In this document: positions 50,923 to 61,744 of the stretch, piece by piece
How positions within the stretch are numbered: the first letter of the stretch is position 1
Layout of the letters: each line of letters begins with the position of its first letter
Source: Streptomyces hyderabadensis
Lineage (GTDB): Bacteria > Actinomycetota > Actinomycetes > Streptomycetales > Streptomycetaceae
Length of the DNA stretch: 64,000 bases
Assembly (NCBI RefSeq): GCF_020404845.1
Contig: NZ_JAIOJZ010000002.1
Location: 124,001 to 188,000 of the forward strand
Direction: 5' to 3'
Notes under the pieces: model-generated
Databases searched by the model: none
Seen by the model: the letters and a program-made list of their open reading frames with translations, nothing else
Told to the model about the DNA's origin: nothing
Program-made: the position numbers and the translations under genes

Positions 50923-50967
50923 GAAAGGGGCGCGGGGAACTGCGCGACCAGCCCCCACGCACCCGCA
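50923..50967. repeat. Dispersed Streptomyces intergenic repeat (GGGGCGCGGGGAACTGCGCG type)
   Basis: The run GGGGCGCGGGGAACTGCGCG followed by ACCAGCCCCCACGCACCCGCA is a small GC-rich palindromic sequence that I recognise as recurring in intergenic positions of Streptomyces chromosomes. It can fold with its GCGCGG/CCGC segments. It lies between the two RDD genes. Confidence 0.6.
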
Positions 50968-51007
50968 CCCGAAAACGAACCCCCCGCTCCCCCGCCCCCC
51001 GGCCGAG

Positions 51008-52456
51008 CTAGCCCGCGACGAACGTGCCGGCGGCCTTGTCGTGCCAGCACTGGTGCCACGGGCGGTCGAAGAGGCACCAGACGACGCCCACCACGCCGAC
51101 GGCCAGGAGCCCCGGGACGCTGTAGACCAGCCAGCGGCGCAGCGCCGCGCCGAAGGACGGCGACTCGTGGGCCTCGATGTCCCGTACCTCAAGGCCGAGC
51201 AGCTTCTTGCCCAGGGTGCGGCCCCACCTGGCGGTGGGCAGCGCCTCGTAGACGACGCCGAAGAGCAGCAGGACGGCGAGCACGATGCCCAGGTACGTGG
51301 AGGTCGTGCCGTCCAGCAGCCAGACCGTGACGGTCTCGCCGGAGAGCTTGGCCTCGTCGATCTTGTCGTTGACGTGGTCGACCGCCTTGGCGCCGAGCGG
51401 TACGGCGGCCACGGCGGTGACGCCCGCGAGGACGACGGTGTCGATCAGCCGGGCGGCCAGCCGCTTGCCGAGACCGGCGGGCCGGGCCGCCGCCTGGCGC
51501 CGGGCGGCGGCCTGGAAGACGTCCTCGACCGGCGGCTTCCAGGGTGCGACGGGCTGCTCGTCCCCGCCCGCCCCGGCCAGCCGGTGCACCTGCTGTGCCC
51601 AGGAGGTCTGGCCGCCGCCGGGACCGCCCGCCGCGACCGGCGCGGCGGGGGCGGCGGGGGCGGGCTGCGGCGGGGGCGCCTGGTGGGGCACCGCGGGAGC
51701 GGCGGGCGCCTGGGGAACCGGCGCGGCGGCGGCCCGGGCGGCGGCGGCCTTGCCGGCCCCGAAGCCGGGCCCGGAGCCTGAACCGGCACCAGAGTCTGAA
51801 CCGGCACCGGGGCCGCCGGGGCGCGTGCCCGTACGCGGGGTGACCGCGCGGAAGGTCATGGTGCCCTCGTCCTCCGCGGCGGCGGGGGCGTCCTGCCGCC
51901 CCGCCGTGGGCCGGCGGAAGACGAAGGTGTTGCCGCCCTGGGCCTCCGCCTCACCGGAAGCAGCGCCGGAGGCGGCCGCGGTGTCCTGCGCGGGCCGGTC
52001 GGCGCCCGCCGGGCCCGCGTCCGGCGCGGCACCGGAGCCCGCGGCGCCGTCGGTCTGCGGTGCGGCCTGCCGGGCGTGCGGGACCCGCGGGTCCGCGCCC
52101 CGCGCCGGGCCCGGCCAGGCGGCGCGCTGCCCGGGGGCGTCGGCGGGACCGGACGGGCCGGAGCGGTCGGCGCCCCAGGCGGTGGCGGACTCCGGACGGT
52201 TGCCGTGCTGGGAGGCGGCGGCGGGCGGCGGGTCCTCGACCGGGTCCTCGTCGAAGAAGTGCGGTCCGGTCTCCTCGACGGAGGGCCGCGCGCCGGGCGG
52301 AGGCGCGAGCGGCTCGCCGTCCTTGGGGGCGGGGCGGCTCGTGCCCGCCACCCAGGAGGCGCCGTTCCAGTAGCGGACGTATCCGGGGATGGACGGGTCC
52401 GGGTAGTACCCCTCGCGGGGCCTGTCGTCGCCGGGGGCCGGGGTTGGGGCGCTCAT
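51008..52456 (-). CDS. RDD family protein with DUF2510 domain
   Basis: A 482-residue protein. A short DUF2510-like module (REGYYPDPSIPGYVRYWNGA, then SWVAG) is followed by about 300 residues of Ala/Gly/Pro-rich disordered sequence, and a C-terminal RDD domain (GLGKRLAARLIDTVVLAGVT, LLGLEVRDIEAHES, LVYSVPGLLAVGVVGVVWCL). The ATG at 52456 lies at the start of the conserved module. It is on the same strand as the smaller RDD protein, which is 229 nt downstream. The function is unknown. Confidence 0.86.
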   Translation of the reverse strand: MSAPTPAPGDDRPREGYYPDPSIPGYVRYWNGASWVAGTSRPAPKDGEPLAPPPGARPSVEETGPHFFDEDPVEDPPPAAASQHGNRPESATAWGADRSGPSGPADAPGQRAAWPGPARGADPRVPHARQAAPQTDGAAGSGAAPDAGPAGADRPAQDTAAASGAASGEAEAQGGNTFVFRRPTAGRQDAPAAAEDEGTMTFRAVTPRTGTRPGGPGAGSDSGAGSGSGPGFGAGKAAAARAAAAPVPQAPAAPAVPHQAPPPQPAPAAPAAPVAAGGPGGGQTSWAQQVHRLAGAGGDEQPVAPWKPPVEDVFQAAARRQAAARPAGLGKRLAARLIDTVVLAGVTAVAAVPLGAKAVDHVNDKIDEAKLSGETVTVWLLDGTTSTYLGIVLAVLLLFGVVYEALPTARWGRTLGKKLLGLEVRDIEAHESPSFGAALRRWLVYSVPGLLAVGVVGVVWCLFDRPWHQCWHDKAAGTFVAG

Positions 52457-52737
52457 GTCCGTCGTCCCGTATCTGCTCGGGGGTTGATAGGGGGGCCTCA
52501 ACATCTATCAGACGGCCGCAATCCGCACCGCCGGTCCCGCCGTACCCACCCCTTTCCGGGCAACCTCACGCCGGGACCTTCACATCCGGACGGGGGCCGG
52601 TACCCGGGGGCGGGCCGTACCCGGGGTGCCCCGAGGGCCGGGGCCGAGAAAAAAGATTCCCGAACCCGCGTAATGCTCCGGCCCCCGGCCGCTCTCTCCG
52701 GGCAAGAACCGTTCGAGACCCGGGAGAGGAACCCGCC

Positions 52738-53166
52738 ATGCACCCCGATCACACCGGCCCCACCGTCGTGGAACGCGAGCTGGAGTTGCGGCTCGTGCTG
52801 TCGCCCGAGCACGGCATCCCGGTGCCGGCCAGGCTCGTCTACCACACCGACGACCCCTACGCCGTCCACATCACCTTCCACATCGACTCCGGCCACCCGG
52901 TGCACTGGACGTTCGCCCGCGACCTCCTGGTGGAGGGCGTCTTCCGGCCGTCCGGGCACGGCGACGTGCGGGTGTGGCCGTCGAAGGCGGAGGGCCGGAG
53001 CGTCGTGCTGATCGCGCTGAGCAGCCCGGACGGCGACGCCCTCCTGGAGGCGCCGACTCCTCAGGTGTCGGCCTGGCTGGAGCGGACCCTGCGGGCGTTG
53101 CCGCCGGGCACCGAGGGCACGCGGCTCGGGATCGACGACGGGCTGGCCGAGCTGCTCGCCCGGTGA
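52738..53166 (+). CDS. ssgG: SsgA-like protein, probably SsgG (sporulation septum placement)
   Basis: A 142-residue SsgA-like protein: VERELELRLVLSPEHGIPVP, RLVYHTDDPYAVHITFHIDS and TFARDLLVEGVFRPSGHGDV, with GDALLEAPTPQVSAWLERTL. SALPs occur only in sporulating actinomycetes and guide septum or cell-wall events in aerial hyphae; SsgG helps place septa. The SsgG call relies on position (after two RDD genes, before a GlcD-like oxidase), remembered from S. coelicolor SCO2924. The ATG has GGGAGAGGAAC upstream. Confidence 0.82.
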   Translation: MHPDHTGPTVVERELELRLVLSPEHGIPVPARLVYHTDDPYAVHITFHIDSGHPVHWTFARDLLVEGVFRPSGHGDVRVWPSKAEGRSVVLIALSSPDGDALLEAPTPQVSAWLERTLRALPPGTEGTRLGIDDGLAELLAR

Positions 53167-53179
53167 GGAGCGGCGGCGG

Positions 53180-54598
53180 TCAGAAGAGCTTGCCCGGGTT
53201 GAGGATGCCCAGCGGGTCGAAGACCTGTTTGACGGCCCGCTGCATCTCCAGGCCCACCGGGCCGATCTCCCGGGCGAGCCACTCCTTCTTCAGTACGCCC
53301 ACGCCGTGCTCCCCGGTGATGGTGCCGCCGAGTTCCAGGCCGAGCGCCATGATCTCGTCGAAGGACTCGCGGGCCCGCCGGGACTCGTCGGGGTCGGCGG
53401 CGTCGAAGCAGACGGTGGGATGGGTGTTGCCGTCGCCCGCGTGGGCGCAGACCCCGATGGTGAGGCCGTACTTCGCGGCGACCCGCTCGATGCCCGCCAG
53501 CATCTCGCCGAGCCGGGAGCGCGGCACGCACACGTCGTCGATCATCGTGGTGCCCTTGACCGCTTCGAGGGCGGTCAGGGCCAGGCGCCTGGCCTGGAGG
53601 AGGAGTTCGGACTCGGCCGCGTCCTCGGCCGGGACCACCTGCGTGGCGCCCGCGGCCTCGCACAGCGCGCCGACGGCGGCCAGGTCGGCGGCCGGGTCGG
53701 CGGTGTCGAAGGCGGCCAGCAGCAGGGCCTCGGTGCTCTCCGGGAGACCCATGTGGGCGAGGTCGTTGACCGCCTTGACGGTCGTACGGTCCATCAGTTC
53801 GAGGAGGGAGGGGACGTGGCCGCCCTCCATGATCCGGCAGATCGCGTCGCAGGCGGCGGCCGCGGAGGCGAACTCGGCGGCCAGCACCAGCTGCTCGGGC
53901 GGCTTGGGGCGCAGCCCGAGGACCGCCTTCACCACGATGCCGAGCGAGCCCTCGGAGCCGACGAAGAGCCGGGTGAGGTCGTACCCGGCGACGCCCTTGG
54001 CGGTGCGGCGGCCGGTGGACATCAGGCGGCCGTCGGCGAGGACGACGTCCAGGCCGAGGACGTACTCGGCGGTCACCCCGTACTTGACGCAGCACAGGCC
54101 GCCGGAGGCGGTGCCGATGTTGCCGCCGATGGTGCACATCTCCCAGCTGGAGGGGTCCGGCGGGTAGTAGAGGCCGTGTTCGTTCACCGCGCGGGAGAGC
54201 GCGGCGTTGACGACACCCGGTTCGACGACGGCGACGCGGTCGACCGGGTTGATCTCCAGGATGCGGTCCATCTTCGTCAGGGACAGGACCACGCAGCCGT
54301 CGGTGGCGTTGGCCGCGCCGGACAGGCCGGTGCGGGCGCCCTGCGGGACCACCGGGACGCGCAGCTCGGTGGCGGTGCTCATGACGTGCTGGACGTCCGC
54401 CACGGTGCTCGGCAGGACGACCACGGCGGGGGCGCCGGCCGGGCAGAAGCTCGCCATGTCGTTGGCGTAGGAGGCCGTGACGTCGGGGTCGGTGAGGACG
54501 GACCCGGCGGGCAGACCGGCCGTCAGCCGGTCGACGAGAGTGCTGGCGACCGCCGCGGCTGCGTCGTCTTCGTCGCGAGGCGCTTCGATACGGCTCAT
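53180..54598 (-). CDS. FAD-linked oxidase, GlcD/D-lactate dehydrogenase type
   Basis: A 472-residue two-domain flavoprotein. The FAD PCMH domain (about residues 30-215) has VVVLPSTVADVQHVMSTATE, VVPQGARTGLSGAANATDG, GGNIGTASGGLCCVKYGVTA and LFVGSEGSLGIVVKAVLGLR. The C-terminal FAD-oxidase domain contains GVCAHAGDGNTHPTVCFDAA, GEHGVGVLKKEWLAREIGPV and DPLGILNPGKLF. Likely substrates are D-lactate, glycolate or D-2-hydroxyglutarate. The ATG at 54598 is preferred; the upstream frame is not conserved. It ends 14 nt from the convergent ssgG. Confidence 0.92.
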   Translation of the reverse strand: MSRIEAPRDEDDAAAAVASTLVDRLTAGLPAGSVLTDPDVTASYANDMASFCPAGAPAVVVLPSTVADVQHVMSTATELRVPVVPQGARTGLSGAANATDGCVVLSLTKMDRILEINPVDRVAVVEPGVVNAALSRAVNEHGLYYPPDPSSWEMCTIGGNIGTASGGLCCVKYGVTAEYVLGLDVVLADGRLMSTGRRTAKGVAGYDLTRLFVGSEGSLGIVVKAVLGLRPKPPEQLVLAAEFASAAAACDAICRIMEGGHVPSLLELMDRTTVKAVNDLAHMGLPESTEALLLAAFDTADPAADLAAVGALCEAAGATQVVPAEDAAESELLLQARRLALTALEAVKGTTMIDDVCVPRSRLGEMLAGIERVAAKYGLTIGVCAHAGDGNTHPTVCFDAADPDESRRARESFDEIMALGLELGGTITGEHGVGVLKKEWLAREIGPVGLEMQRAVKQVFDPLGILNPGKLF

Positions 54599-54695
54599 GA
54601 TCACAGCGTCGCACCCGGGGCCATCGGTGTGAACCCCGTCGACGGCACCCGTCGCCTGTCCGGTGCGATCGTCATATTGGCGCACAGTGAGCGCC

Positions 54696-56138
54696 ATGAA
54701 CGCCATGAACACCGTGGACGCCGTGGACGCCGTGCAGCGGGACACCCGGGGCGGGCGGCGGCGGTCGCGCCGCGGACGCCGGGTGCTGATCGCCTCCGTC
54801 GCCGGGGCCGCCGTACTCGGCGGGGTCCTGGTGCTGCTCCCCTGGGACGGTGACGGCGCTCCCCCGCCCGCGCCGGGGCCCGCGGCGCTGGCGCGCGGGG
54901 CGGTCACCACCGGGGTGCCCGCCGCACTGCCGGACCTGGCCGCGCTGATCGGCGACCGGGAGAGCCATCTGCGGGCGCATCCGCTGGACGGGGCGTCGTG
55001 GGCGGTGCTCGGCGCGGCCTACGTCGAGCAGGGCCGCCGTACCGCGGACGGCGCGAACTGGCCGAAGGCCGAGAAGGCGCTGCGCACCTCGCTGAAGACC
55101 GGGCCCGAGCGCAACCCGCAGGCGCTGGAGGGGCTCGCGGCGCTGGCGGTGGCCCGCCGGGACTTCCCCACCGCGAAGAAGTGGGGCGAGAGCGCGGTGA
55201 AGGCGGCGCCGAAGCGGTGGACGGCGCACGCGGTGCTGATCGGCGCGTACGCCGGGCTCGGCGACCACGAGGGCGTGGGCCGGGCCCTGGACAAGGTGCT
55301 TCAGCTGCGCCCGGACGCCCCGGCGGCGGGCGCGCTGGCGGCGGCCGTCTACCGGGACCGGGGCTGGCGGGAGGACGCGGCGGCCCGGATCTCGGACGCG
55401 GCGGCGGCCGCCGGGGCACCGGCCGAGCGGGCGGCGTACCTGGAGCAGGCCGGGCGGCTGGCGTTCGAGCGCGGGGACCGCGAGGAGGCGCTGCGGTTCT
55501 TCCAGGAAGCGCTGCGCACCGACCCGGACCAGCGGGCCGCCCAGGCCGGGCAGGGCCGGGCACTGGCGGCGCTGGGCCGGACGACGGAGGCGCTGTCCGC
55601 GTACCAGGCGGCGCTGGCCAAGCGGCCCAGCCCCGAGTACGCGCTGGAGCTGGGCGAGCTGTACGAGTCGCTGGGCCTCGGGCAGGCGGCGCGGGTCGAG
55701 TACGACCTGCTGCGGGAGCGGGCGCGGGGCGCGGAGGCGGCCGGGGCCGACGAGCAGCTGGTGCTGGGGCGGCTCGACGCGGACCACGGCGATCCGGCGG
55801 CGGCGGTGGAGCGGCTGCGGACCGAGTGGGGCCGGCAGCCGGGGACCGAGGTCGCCGACGCGCTGGGCTGGGCGCTGCACCGCACCGGTGCGGACGAGGA
55901 GGCGCTGGAGTTCGCGACGCTCGCGACCGACGGCGACAAGGGCGGCGGGGTGCGCAGCGCGCTGTACGCCTTCCACCGGGGGATGATCGAGAAGGCGCTG
56001 GAGCGGTACGGGCCCGCGCGTCGGCACCTGCGGGAGGCGCTGACGATCAACCCGTACTTCTCGCCGCTGCGGGCGCCGGAGGCGAAGCGGGCGCTGGCGG
56101 AGCTGGGCGAGCCCCCGGTGGAGGGCCCGCCCGGCTAG
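54696..56138 (+). CDS. TPR-repeat membrane-anchored protein
   Basis: A 480-residue protein with a cytoplasmic Arg-rich N-tail, one TM (VLIASVAGAAVLGGVLVLLPW) and an extracytoplasmic TPR solenoid of about eight repeats (AEKALRTSLKTGPERNPQAL, KRWTAHAVLIGAYAGLG, EALRFFQEALRTDPDQRAAQ, AQAGQGRALAALGRTTEALS, YQAALAKRPSPEYALELGEL). TPRs mediate protein contacts; the partner is unknown. N-terminal MNAMNTVDAVDAV arises from a short NAM/VDA DNA repeat. The ATG at 54696 or 54705 are both plausible; no strong RBS. It is divergent from the GlcD-like gene. Confidence 0.84.
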   Translation: MNAMNTVDAVDAVQRDTRGGRRRSRRGRRVLIASVAGAAVLGGVLVLLPWDGDGAPPPAPGPAALARGAVTTGVPAALPDLAALIGDRESHLRAHPLDGASWAVLGAAYVEQGRRTADGANWPKAEKALRTSLKTGPERNPQALEGLAALAVARRDFPTAKKWGESAVKAAPKRWTAHAVLIGAYAGLGDHEGVGRALDKVLQLRPDAPAAGALAAAVYRDRGWREDAAARISDAAAAAGAPAERAAYLEQAGRLAFERGDREEALRFFQEALRTDPDQRAAQAGQGRALAALGRTTEALSAYQAALAKRPSPEYALELGELYESLGLGQAARVEYDLLRERARGAEAAGADEQLVLGRLDADHGDPAAAVERLRTEWGRQPGTEVADALGWALHRTGADEEALEFATLATDGDKGGGVRSALYAFHRGMIEKALERYGPARRHLREALTINPYFSPLRAPEAKRALAELGEPPVEGPPG

Positions 56139-56163
56139 ACGGCACTGGGCGTCACCAGGCGTC

Positions 56164-57926
<1,763 letters not shown>

Positions 57927-57954
57927 GGCGGGACCGACCCGGAGGTGAGCCGAT

Positions 57955-58602
57955 GTGAACTTCTGGGACTTCCTGGGCAGCCGCCACCAGCAGCTGCTCG
58001 CCGATGCCGGCCAGCACGCCAGCGCGGTCTTCCAGTGCATGGTCGTGGCGACCCTGCTCGGGGTGCTGATCGGGGTCCTCACCTACCGCAGCGACTGGGC
58101 GGGGAACGTGGCGACCCTGTCCACGTCGGCCATCCTCACCATCCCGTCGCTGGCCATGATCGGTCTGCTGATCCCGGTCGTGGGCCTCGGCGTGCCGCCG
58201 ACGGTGACCGCGCTGACCCTCTACGGGCTGCTGCCGATCGTGCGGAACTCGATCGTGGGCCTGCGCGGGGTCGACCCGGCGCTGGTGGACGCCGCCAAGG
58301 GCATCGGGATGTCGCGTGCGGCCCGGCTGCTGCGGGTGGAGCTGCCGCTGGCCTGGCCGCCGATCCTGACCGGCATTCGGGTCTCCACGCAGATGCTGAT
58401 GGGCATCGCGGCGATCGCCGCCTACGCCTCGGGGCCGGGCCTGGGCAACGAGATCTTCCGCGGGATCGCCTCGCTGGGCAGCAAGAACGCGCTCAACCAG
58501 GTGCTCGCGGGCACGCTCGGGATCATCGTCCTGGCCCTGCTGTTCGACGCGGCGTACGTGCTGCTGGGACGGCTGACCATTCCGAGGGGGATCCGTGTCT
58601 GA
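57955..58602 (+). CDS. Betaine/choline-type ABC importer permease (ProW/OpuCB-like)
   Basis: A 215-residue permease with about five TM. The EAA loop that contacts the ATPase is AAKGIGMSRAARLLRVELPL, and VVATLLGVLIGVLTYR opens TM2. It is the first gene of a four-gene operon, starting at GTG 57955 with GGAGGTGAG upstream (the ATG two bases earlier is followed by TGA). It overlaps the ATPase gene by 8 nt. Likely imports a quaternary ammonium osmolyte. Confidence 0.9.
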   Translation: MNFWDFLGSRHQQLLADAGQHASAVFQCMVVATLLGVLIGVLTYRSDWAGNVATLSTSAILTIPSLAMIGLLIPVVGLGVPPTVTALTLYGLLPIVRNSIVGLRGVDPALVDAAKGIGMSRAARLLRVELPLAWPPILTGIRVSTQMLMGIAAIAAYASGPGLGNEIFRGIASLGSKNALNQVLAGTLGIIVLALLFDAAYVLLGRLTIPRGIRV

Positions 58603-59872
58603 GTACGGTCACGACAGCACCACCGAAGGGGACGGCGCCACCGGTGCCACCGGCGCGACCATCGAGCTGGAGTCCCTCACCAAGCGCTACCCGGGCAACC
58701 CGCAGCCCGCCGTCGAGAACGTGTCGATGGAGATCAGGGCCGGGGAGACGGTCATCTTCGTCGGCCCCTCGGGCTGCGGGAAGTCCACCACCCTGAAGAT
58801 GATCAACCGGCTGATCGAGCCCAGCGGCGGCCGCATCCGCATCAACGGCGAGGACGTCACCGACATCGACCCGGTGAAGCTGCGCCGCAAGGTCGGCTAC
58901 GCGATCCAGTCCTCCGGTCTCTTCCCGCACATGACCGTCGCCCAGAACATCGCGCTGGTGCCGAAGATGATCGGCTGGTCGAAGGCGCGGATCAGGTCGC
59001 GGGTGGAGGAGATGCTGGACCTGGTCGGCCTGGACGCCGGGGAGTTCCACGGCCGCTATCCGCGCCAGCTCTCCGGCGGCCAGCAGCAGCGGGTGGGCGT
59101 GGCGCGGGCGCTGGCGGCCGATCCGCCGGTGCTGCTGATGGACGAGCCGTTCGGCGCGGTCGACCCGATCACCCGGGACCACCTGCAGGACGAGCTGATC
59201 CGGCTCCAGCGGGAGCTGCACAAGACGATCGTCTTCGTCACCCACGACTTCGACGAGGCGATCAAGATCGGTGACCGGATCGCGGTGCTGCGCGAGCGCT
59301 CCCACATCGCGCAGTTCGACACCCCGGAGGCGATCCTCACCAACCCGGCGGACGACTTCGTCTCCGGCTTCGTGGGCGCCGGCGCGGCCCTGAAGCGGCT
59401 GAACCTGACCCGGGTGCGGGACGTGGGCATCACGGACTACCCGACGGTGACCGTGGAGGACCCGCTCCAGCACATCTTCGACCGGCTGCGGGAGTCGGGC
59501 ACCAACGAGATCCTGCTCCTGGACCGGCGCGGGCGCCCCTACAAGTGGCTGCGGCGCGGCGACCTGATGCGGGCCAGGGGTTCGCTGGCGCGGGCCGGGA
59601 CGCTGGTCCACGACACGGTGACCCGGGACGCCACCCTGCGGGACGCGCTGGAGGCGGTGCTGACCGACAACGCGGGGCGGGTCGCGGTCACCGGGCGGCG
59701 CGGCGAGTACGAGGGCGTCGTCGACATGGAGACGCTGATGAACTCGGTGCACGAGCTGCTGGAGGCCGACCGGCTCGACGCGCTGGAGCACCAGCACGAC
59801 CTGGAGGAGACCCGGGCCACCCAGACGCACAGCGAGCAGGAGGGCTTCGGCGAGGTCGGAGGCCGCGCGTGA
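58595..59872 (+). CDS. Betaine-type ABC importer ATPase with CBS domains (OpuCA/ProV-like)
   Basis: A 425-residue ATPase. Walker A GPSGCGKSTT, signature LSGGQQQRVG, Walker B VLLMDEPFGAVD, H loop VTHDFDEAI. Residues about 265-385 form two CBS domains (VRDVGITDYPTVTVEDPLQH and LDRRGRPYKWLRRGDLM, later RVAVTGRRGEYEGVVDMET). Such CBS pairs sense ionic strength or cyclic-di-AMP in OpuA/OpuC transporters. GTG start overlaps the preceding permease, and the stop overlaps the next start (GTGA). Confidence 0.92.
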   Translation: MSEYGHDSTTEGDGATGATGATIELESLTKRYPGNPQPAVENVSMEIRAGETVIFVGPSGCGKSTTLKMINRLIEPSGGRIRINGEDVTDIDPVKLRRKVGYAIQSSGLFPHMTVAQNIALVPKMIGWSKARIRSRVEEMLDLVGLDAGEFHGRYPRQLSGGQQQRVGVARALAADPPVLLMDEPFGAVDPITRDHLQDELIRLQRELHKTIVFVTHDFDEAIKIGDRIAVLRERSHIAQFDTPEAILTNPADDFVSGFVGAGAALKRLNLTRVRDVGITDYPTVTVEDPLQHIFDRLRESGTNEILLLDRRGRPYKWLRRGDLMRARGSLARAGTLVHDTVTRDATLRDALEAVLTDNAGRVAVTGRRGEYEGVVDMETLMNSVHELLEADRLDALEHQHDLEETRATQTHSEQEGFGEVGGRA

Positions 59873-60756
59873 GCGGCTCCTCCCGCCCCTCCCCCGGCCG
59901 CCGTCCCGCCGGCGAGCACGAGGTCAAGGGGATCGCCTTCCGGGACGACGCGGACGAGCGGGACGGGGAGGAGGCGGAGCAGGGCGGGGCTCCCCCGCCG
60001 TCCCCGGCGGCGGCCGGGCCCCGGGTCGGCTGGCGCAAGCTGACCTTCCTGCCCGTCGTCCTGATCGCCGTACTGCTGGCGACCTGGCTGTGGTTCCGGC
60101 AGGCGGACCTGGACGCGCTCAGCCGCAACGCCCTCGGCAACGGCCAGGTCACCAAGGCGCTGTGGCAGCACGTCCAGCTCACGGTGATCTCCACCTTCTT
60201 CGTGCTGATCATCGCGATCCCGCTGGGCATCCTGCTCACCCGCCGGATGTTCCGCCGGGCCACCCCGTTCGCCATGGCGTTCGCCAACATGGGCCAGGCG
60301 ACGCCGGCGATCGGCCTGCTGGCGCTGCTGGTGATCTGGCTGGGCATCGGCCGCAGGGCCGCCCTGATCGGCATCATCATCTACGCCGTGCTGCCCGTGC
60401 TCTCCAACACCATCGCCGGGCTGAAGGCCAACGACCCGACGCTCCTGGAGGCGGCCCGCGGCATCGGCATGTCCCCGCTGGGCGTGCTCACCCGGGTGGA
60501 ACTCCCGCTGGCCGTCCCGCTCATCCTGGCGGGCGTGCGCACGGCCCTGGTCCTGAACGTGGGTACGGCGACGCTGGCGACCTTCGGCGGTGGCGGTGGC
60601 CTGGGGGTGCTGATCACCACCGGCATCACCAGCCAGCGGATGCCGGTGCTGGTCCTGGGCTCGATCCTCACCGTCGCCCTCGCCCTGCTGGTGGACTGGC
60701 TGGCCTCGCTGGCCGAACTGCTGCTGCGGCCTCGGGGACTGGAGGTGGGCGCATGA
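59869..60756 (+). CDS. Betaine-type ABC importer permease, second subunit
   Basis: A 295-residue permease with an N-terminal disordered extension of about 60 residues (ADERDGEEAEQGG...), then TM segments and EAA loop EAARGIGMSPLGVLTRVELP. It is a partner of the first permease; in OpuC-like systems two different permeases (OpuCB/OpuCD) pair. GTG start overlaps the ATPase stop. The next gene's ATG overlaps its stop (ATGA). Confidence 0.9.
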   Translation: MSGSSRPSPGRRPAGEHEVKGIAFRDDADERDGEEAEQGGAPPPSPAAAGPRVGWRKLTFLPVVLIAVLLATWLWFRQADLDALSRNALGNGQVTKALWQHVQLTVISTFFVLIIAIPLGILLTRRMFRRATPFAMAFANMGQATPAIGLLALLVIWLGIGRRAALIGIIIYAVLPVLSNTIAGLKANDPTLLEAARGIGMSPLGVLTRVELPLAVPLILAGVRTALVLNVGTATLATFGGGGGLGVLITTGITSQRMPVLVLGSILTVALALLVDWLASLAELLLRPRGLEVGA

Positions 60757-61721
60757 GACGGCGCACCTGCTGGGCGCTGGCCGCGGTACTCCTTGCCGCC
60801 TCCGCCGGGTGCGGCCTGACCAGCGGCTCCCCGATGGTCGACGACGTGGAGCCGGGCACCATCGGCAGGGGGAAGCCGCTGGAGGGGGCCGATCTCACGG
60901 TCACCTCGAAGGAGTTCACCGAGCAACTGGTACTCGGCGCGATCATGGGCATCGCCTTCGAGGCGGCCGGGGCCGAGGTGCTCGACCGCACCGGCATCCA
61001 GGGCTCGGTGGGCACCCGCGCGGCGGTCGAGAACGGCGACGCCGACGCCACGTACGAGTACACGGGCACCGCGTGGATCACGTACCTGGGCAACAGCAGG
61101 CCGATCCCCGATCCGCGGCAGCAGTGGGAGGCGGTGAAGGAGGCCGACGCGAAGAAGGGCCTGACGTGGCTGCCCCCGGCCCGCCTCAACAACACGTACG
61201 CGCTGGCGATGAACCAGGCCAACTACAAGAAGTACCGGACGAAGAACCTGTCGCAGGTGGCGGAGCTGGCGAAGTCCGACCCCGGGGCGGTGACGCTGTG
61301 CGTGGAGGGCGAGTTCGCCAACCGCGCGGACGGCCTGCCGGGCCTGGAGAAGGCGTACGGCATGTCGCTGCCCGCCCGGAACATCACCCAGATGGACACC
61401 GGCATCATCTACACCCAGACCGCGAAGGGCGCCTGCACCTACGGCGAGGTGTACACCACCGACGGGCGGATCAAGTCCATGAACCTGGTGGTGATGGAGG
61501 ACGACAGGAAGTTCTTCCCGAACTACAACGCGGCGCCCATGGTCCGCACGGCCACCCTGAAGAAGTGGCCGGCGATCGCGTCGGTCCTGGACCCGGTCAC
61601 CAAGGCGCTGACCAACGACGTGGCGCAGACCCTGAACGCGAAGGTCGACGTGGACGGCGAGGACCCGCACGAGGTGGCGCTGGACTGGATGAAGGAGAGG
61701 GGCTTCGTGAAGGAGGGGTAG
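60753..61721 (+). CDS. Betaine-type ABC importer substrate-binding lipoprotein
   Basis: A 322-residue lipoprotein. The signal peptide ends in a lipobox SAGC (LAAVLLAASAGC), then the OpuAC/OpuCC-like periplasmic-binding fold begins at ADLTVTSKEFTEQLVLGAIM, with YEYTGTAWITYLGNSRPIPD and NKPARLNNTYALAMNQANYK-like RLNNTYALAMNQ. It is the last gene of the operon, with an ATGA overlap. Glycine betaine, choline or related ligands are likely. Aromatic-box residues cannot be assigned surely. Confidence 0.92.
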   Translation: MRRRTCWALAAVLLAASAGCGLTSGSPMVDDVEPGTIGRGKPLEGADLTVTSKEFTEQLVLGAIMGIAFEAAGAEVLDRTGIQGSVGTRAAVENGDADATYEYTGTAWITYLGNSRPIPDPRQQWEAVKEADAKKGLTWLPPARLNNTYALAMNQANYKKYRTKNLSQVAELAKSDPGAVTLCVEGEFANRADGLPGLEKAYGMSLPARNITQMDTGIIYTQTAKGACTYGEVYTTDGRIKSMNLVVMEDDRKFFPNYNAAPMVRTATLKKWPAIASVLDPVTKALTNDVAQTLNAKVDVDGEDPHEVALDWMKERGFVKEG

Positions 61722-61744
61722 GGCCGCGTTCCGCGCTCGCGGGG

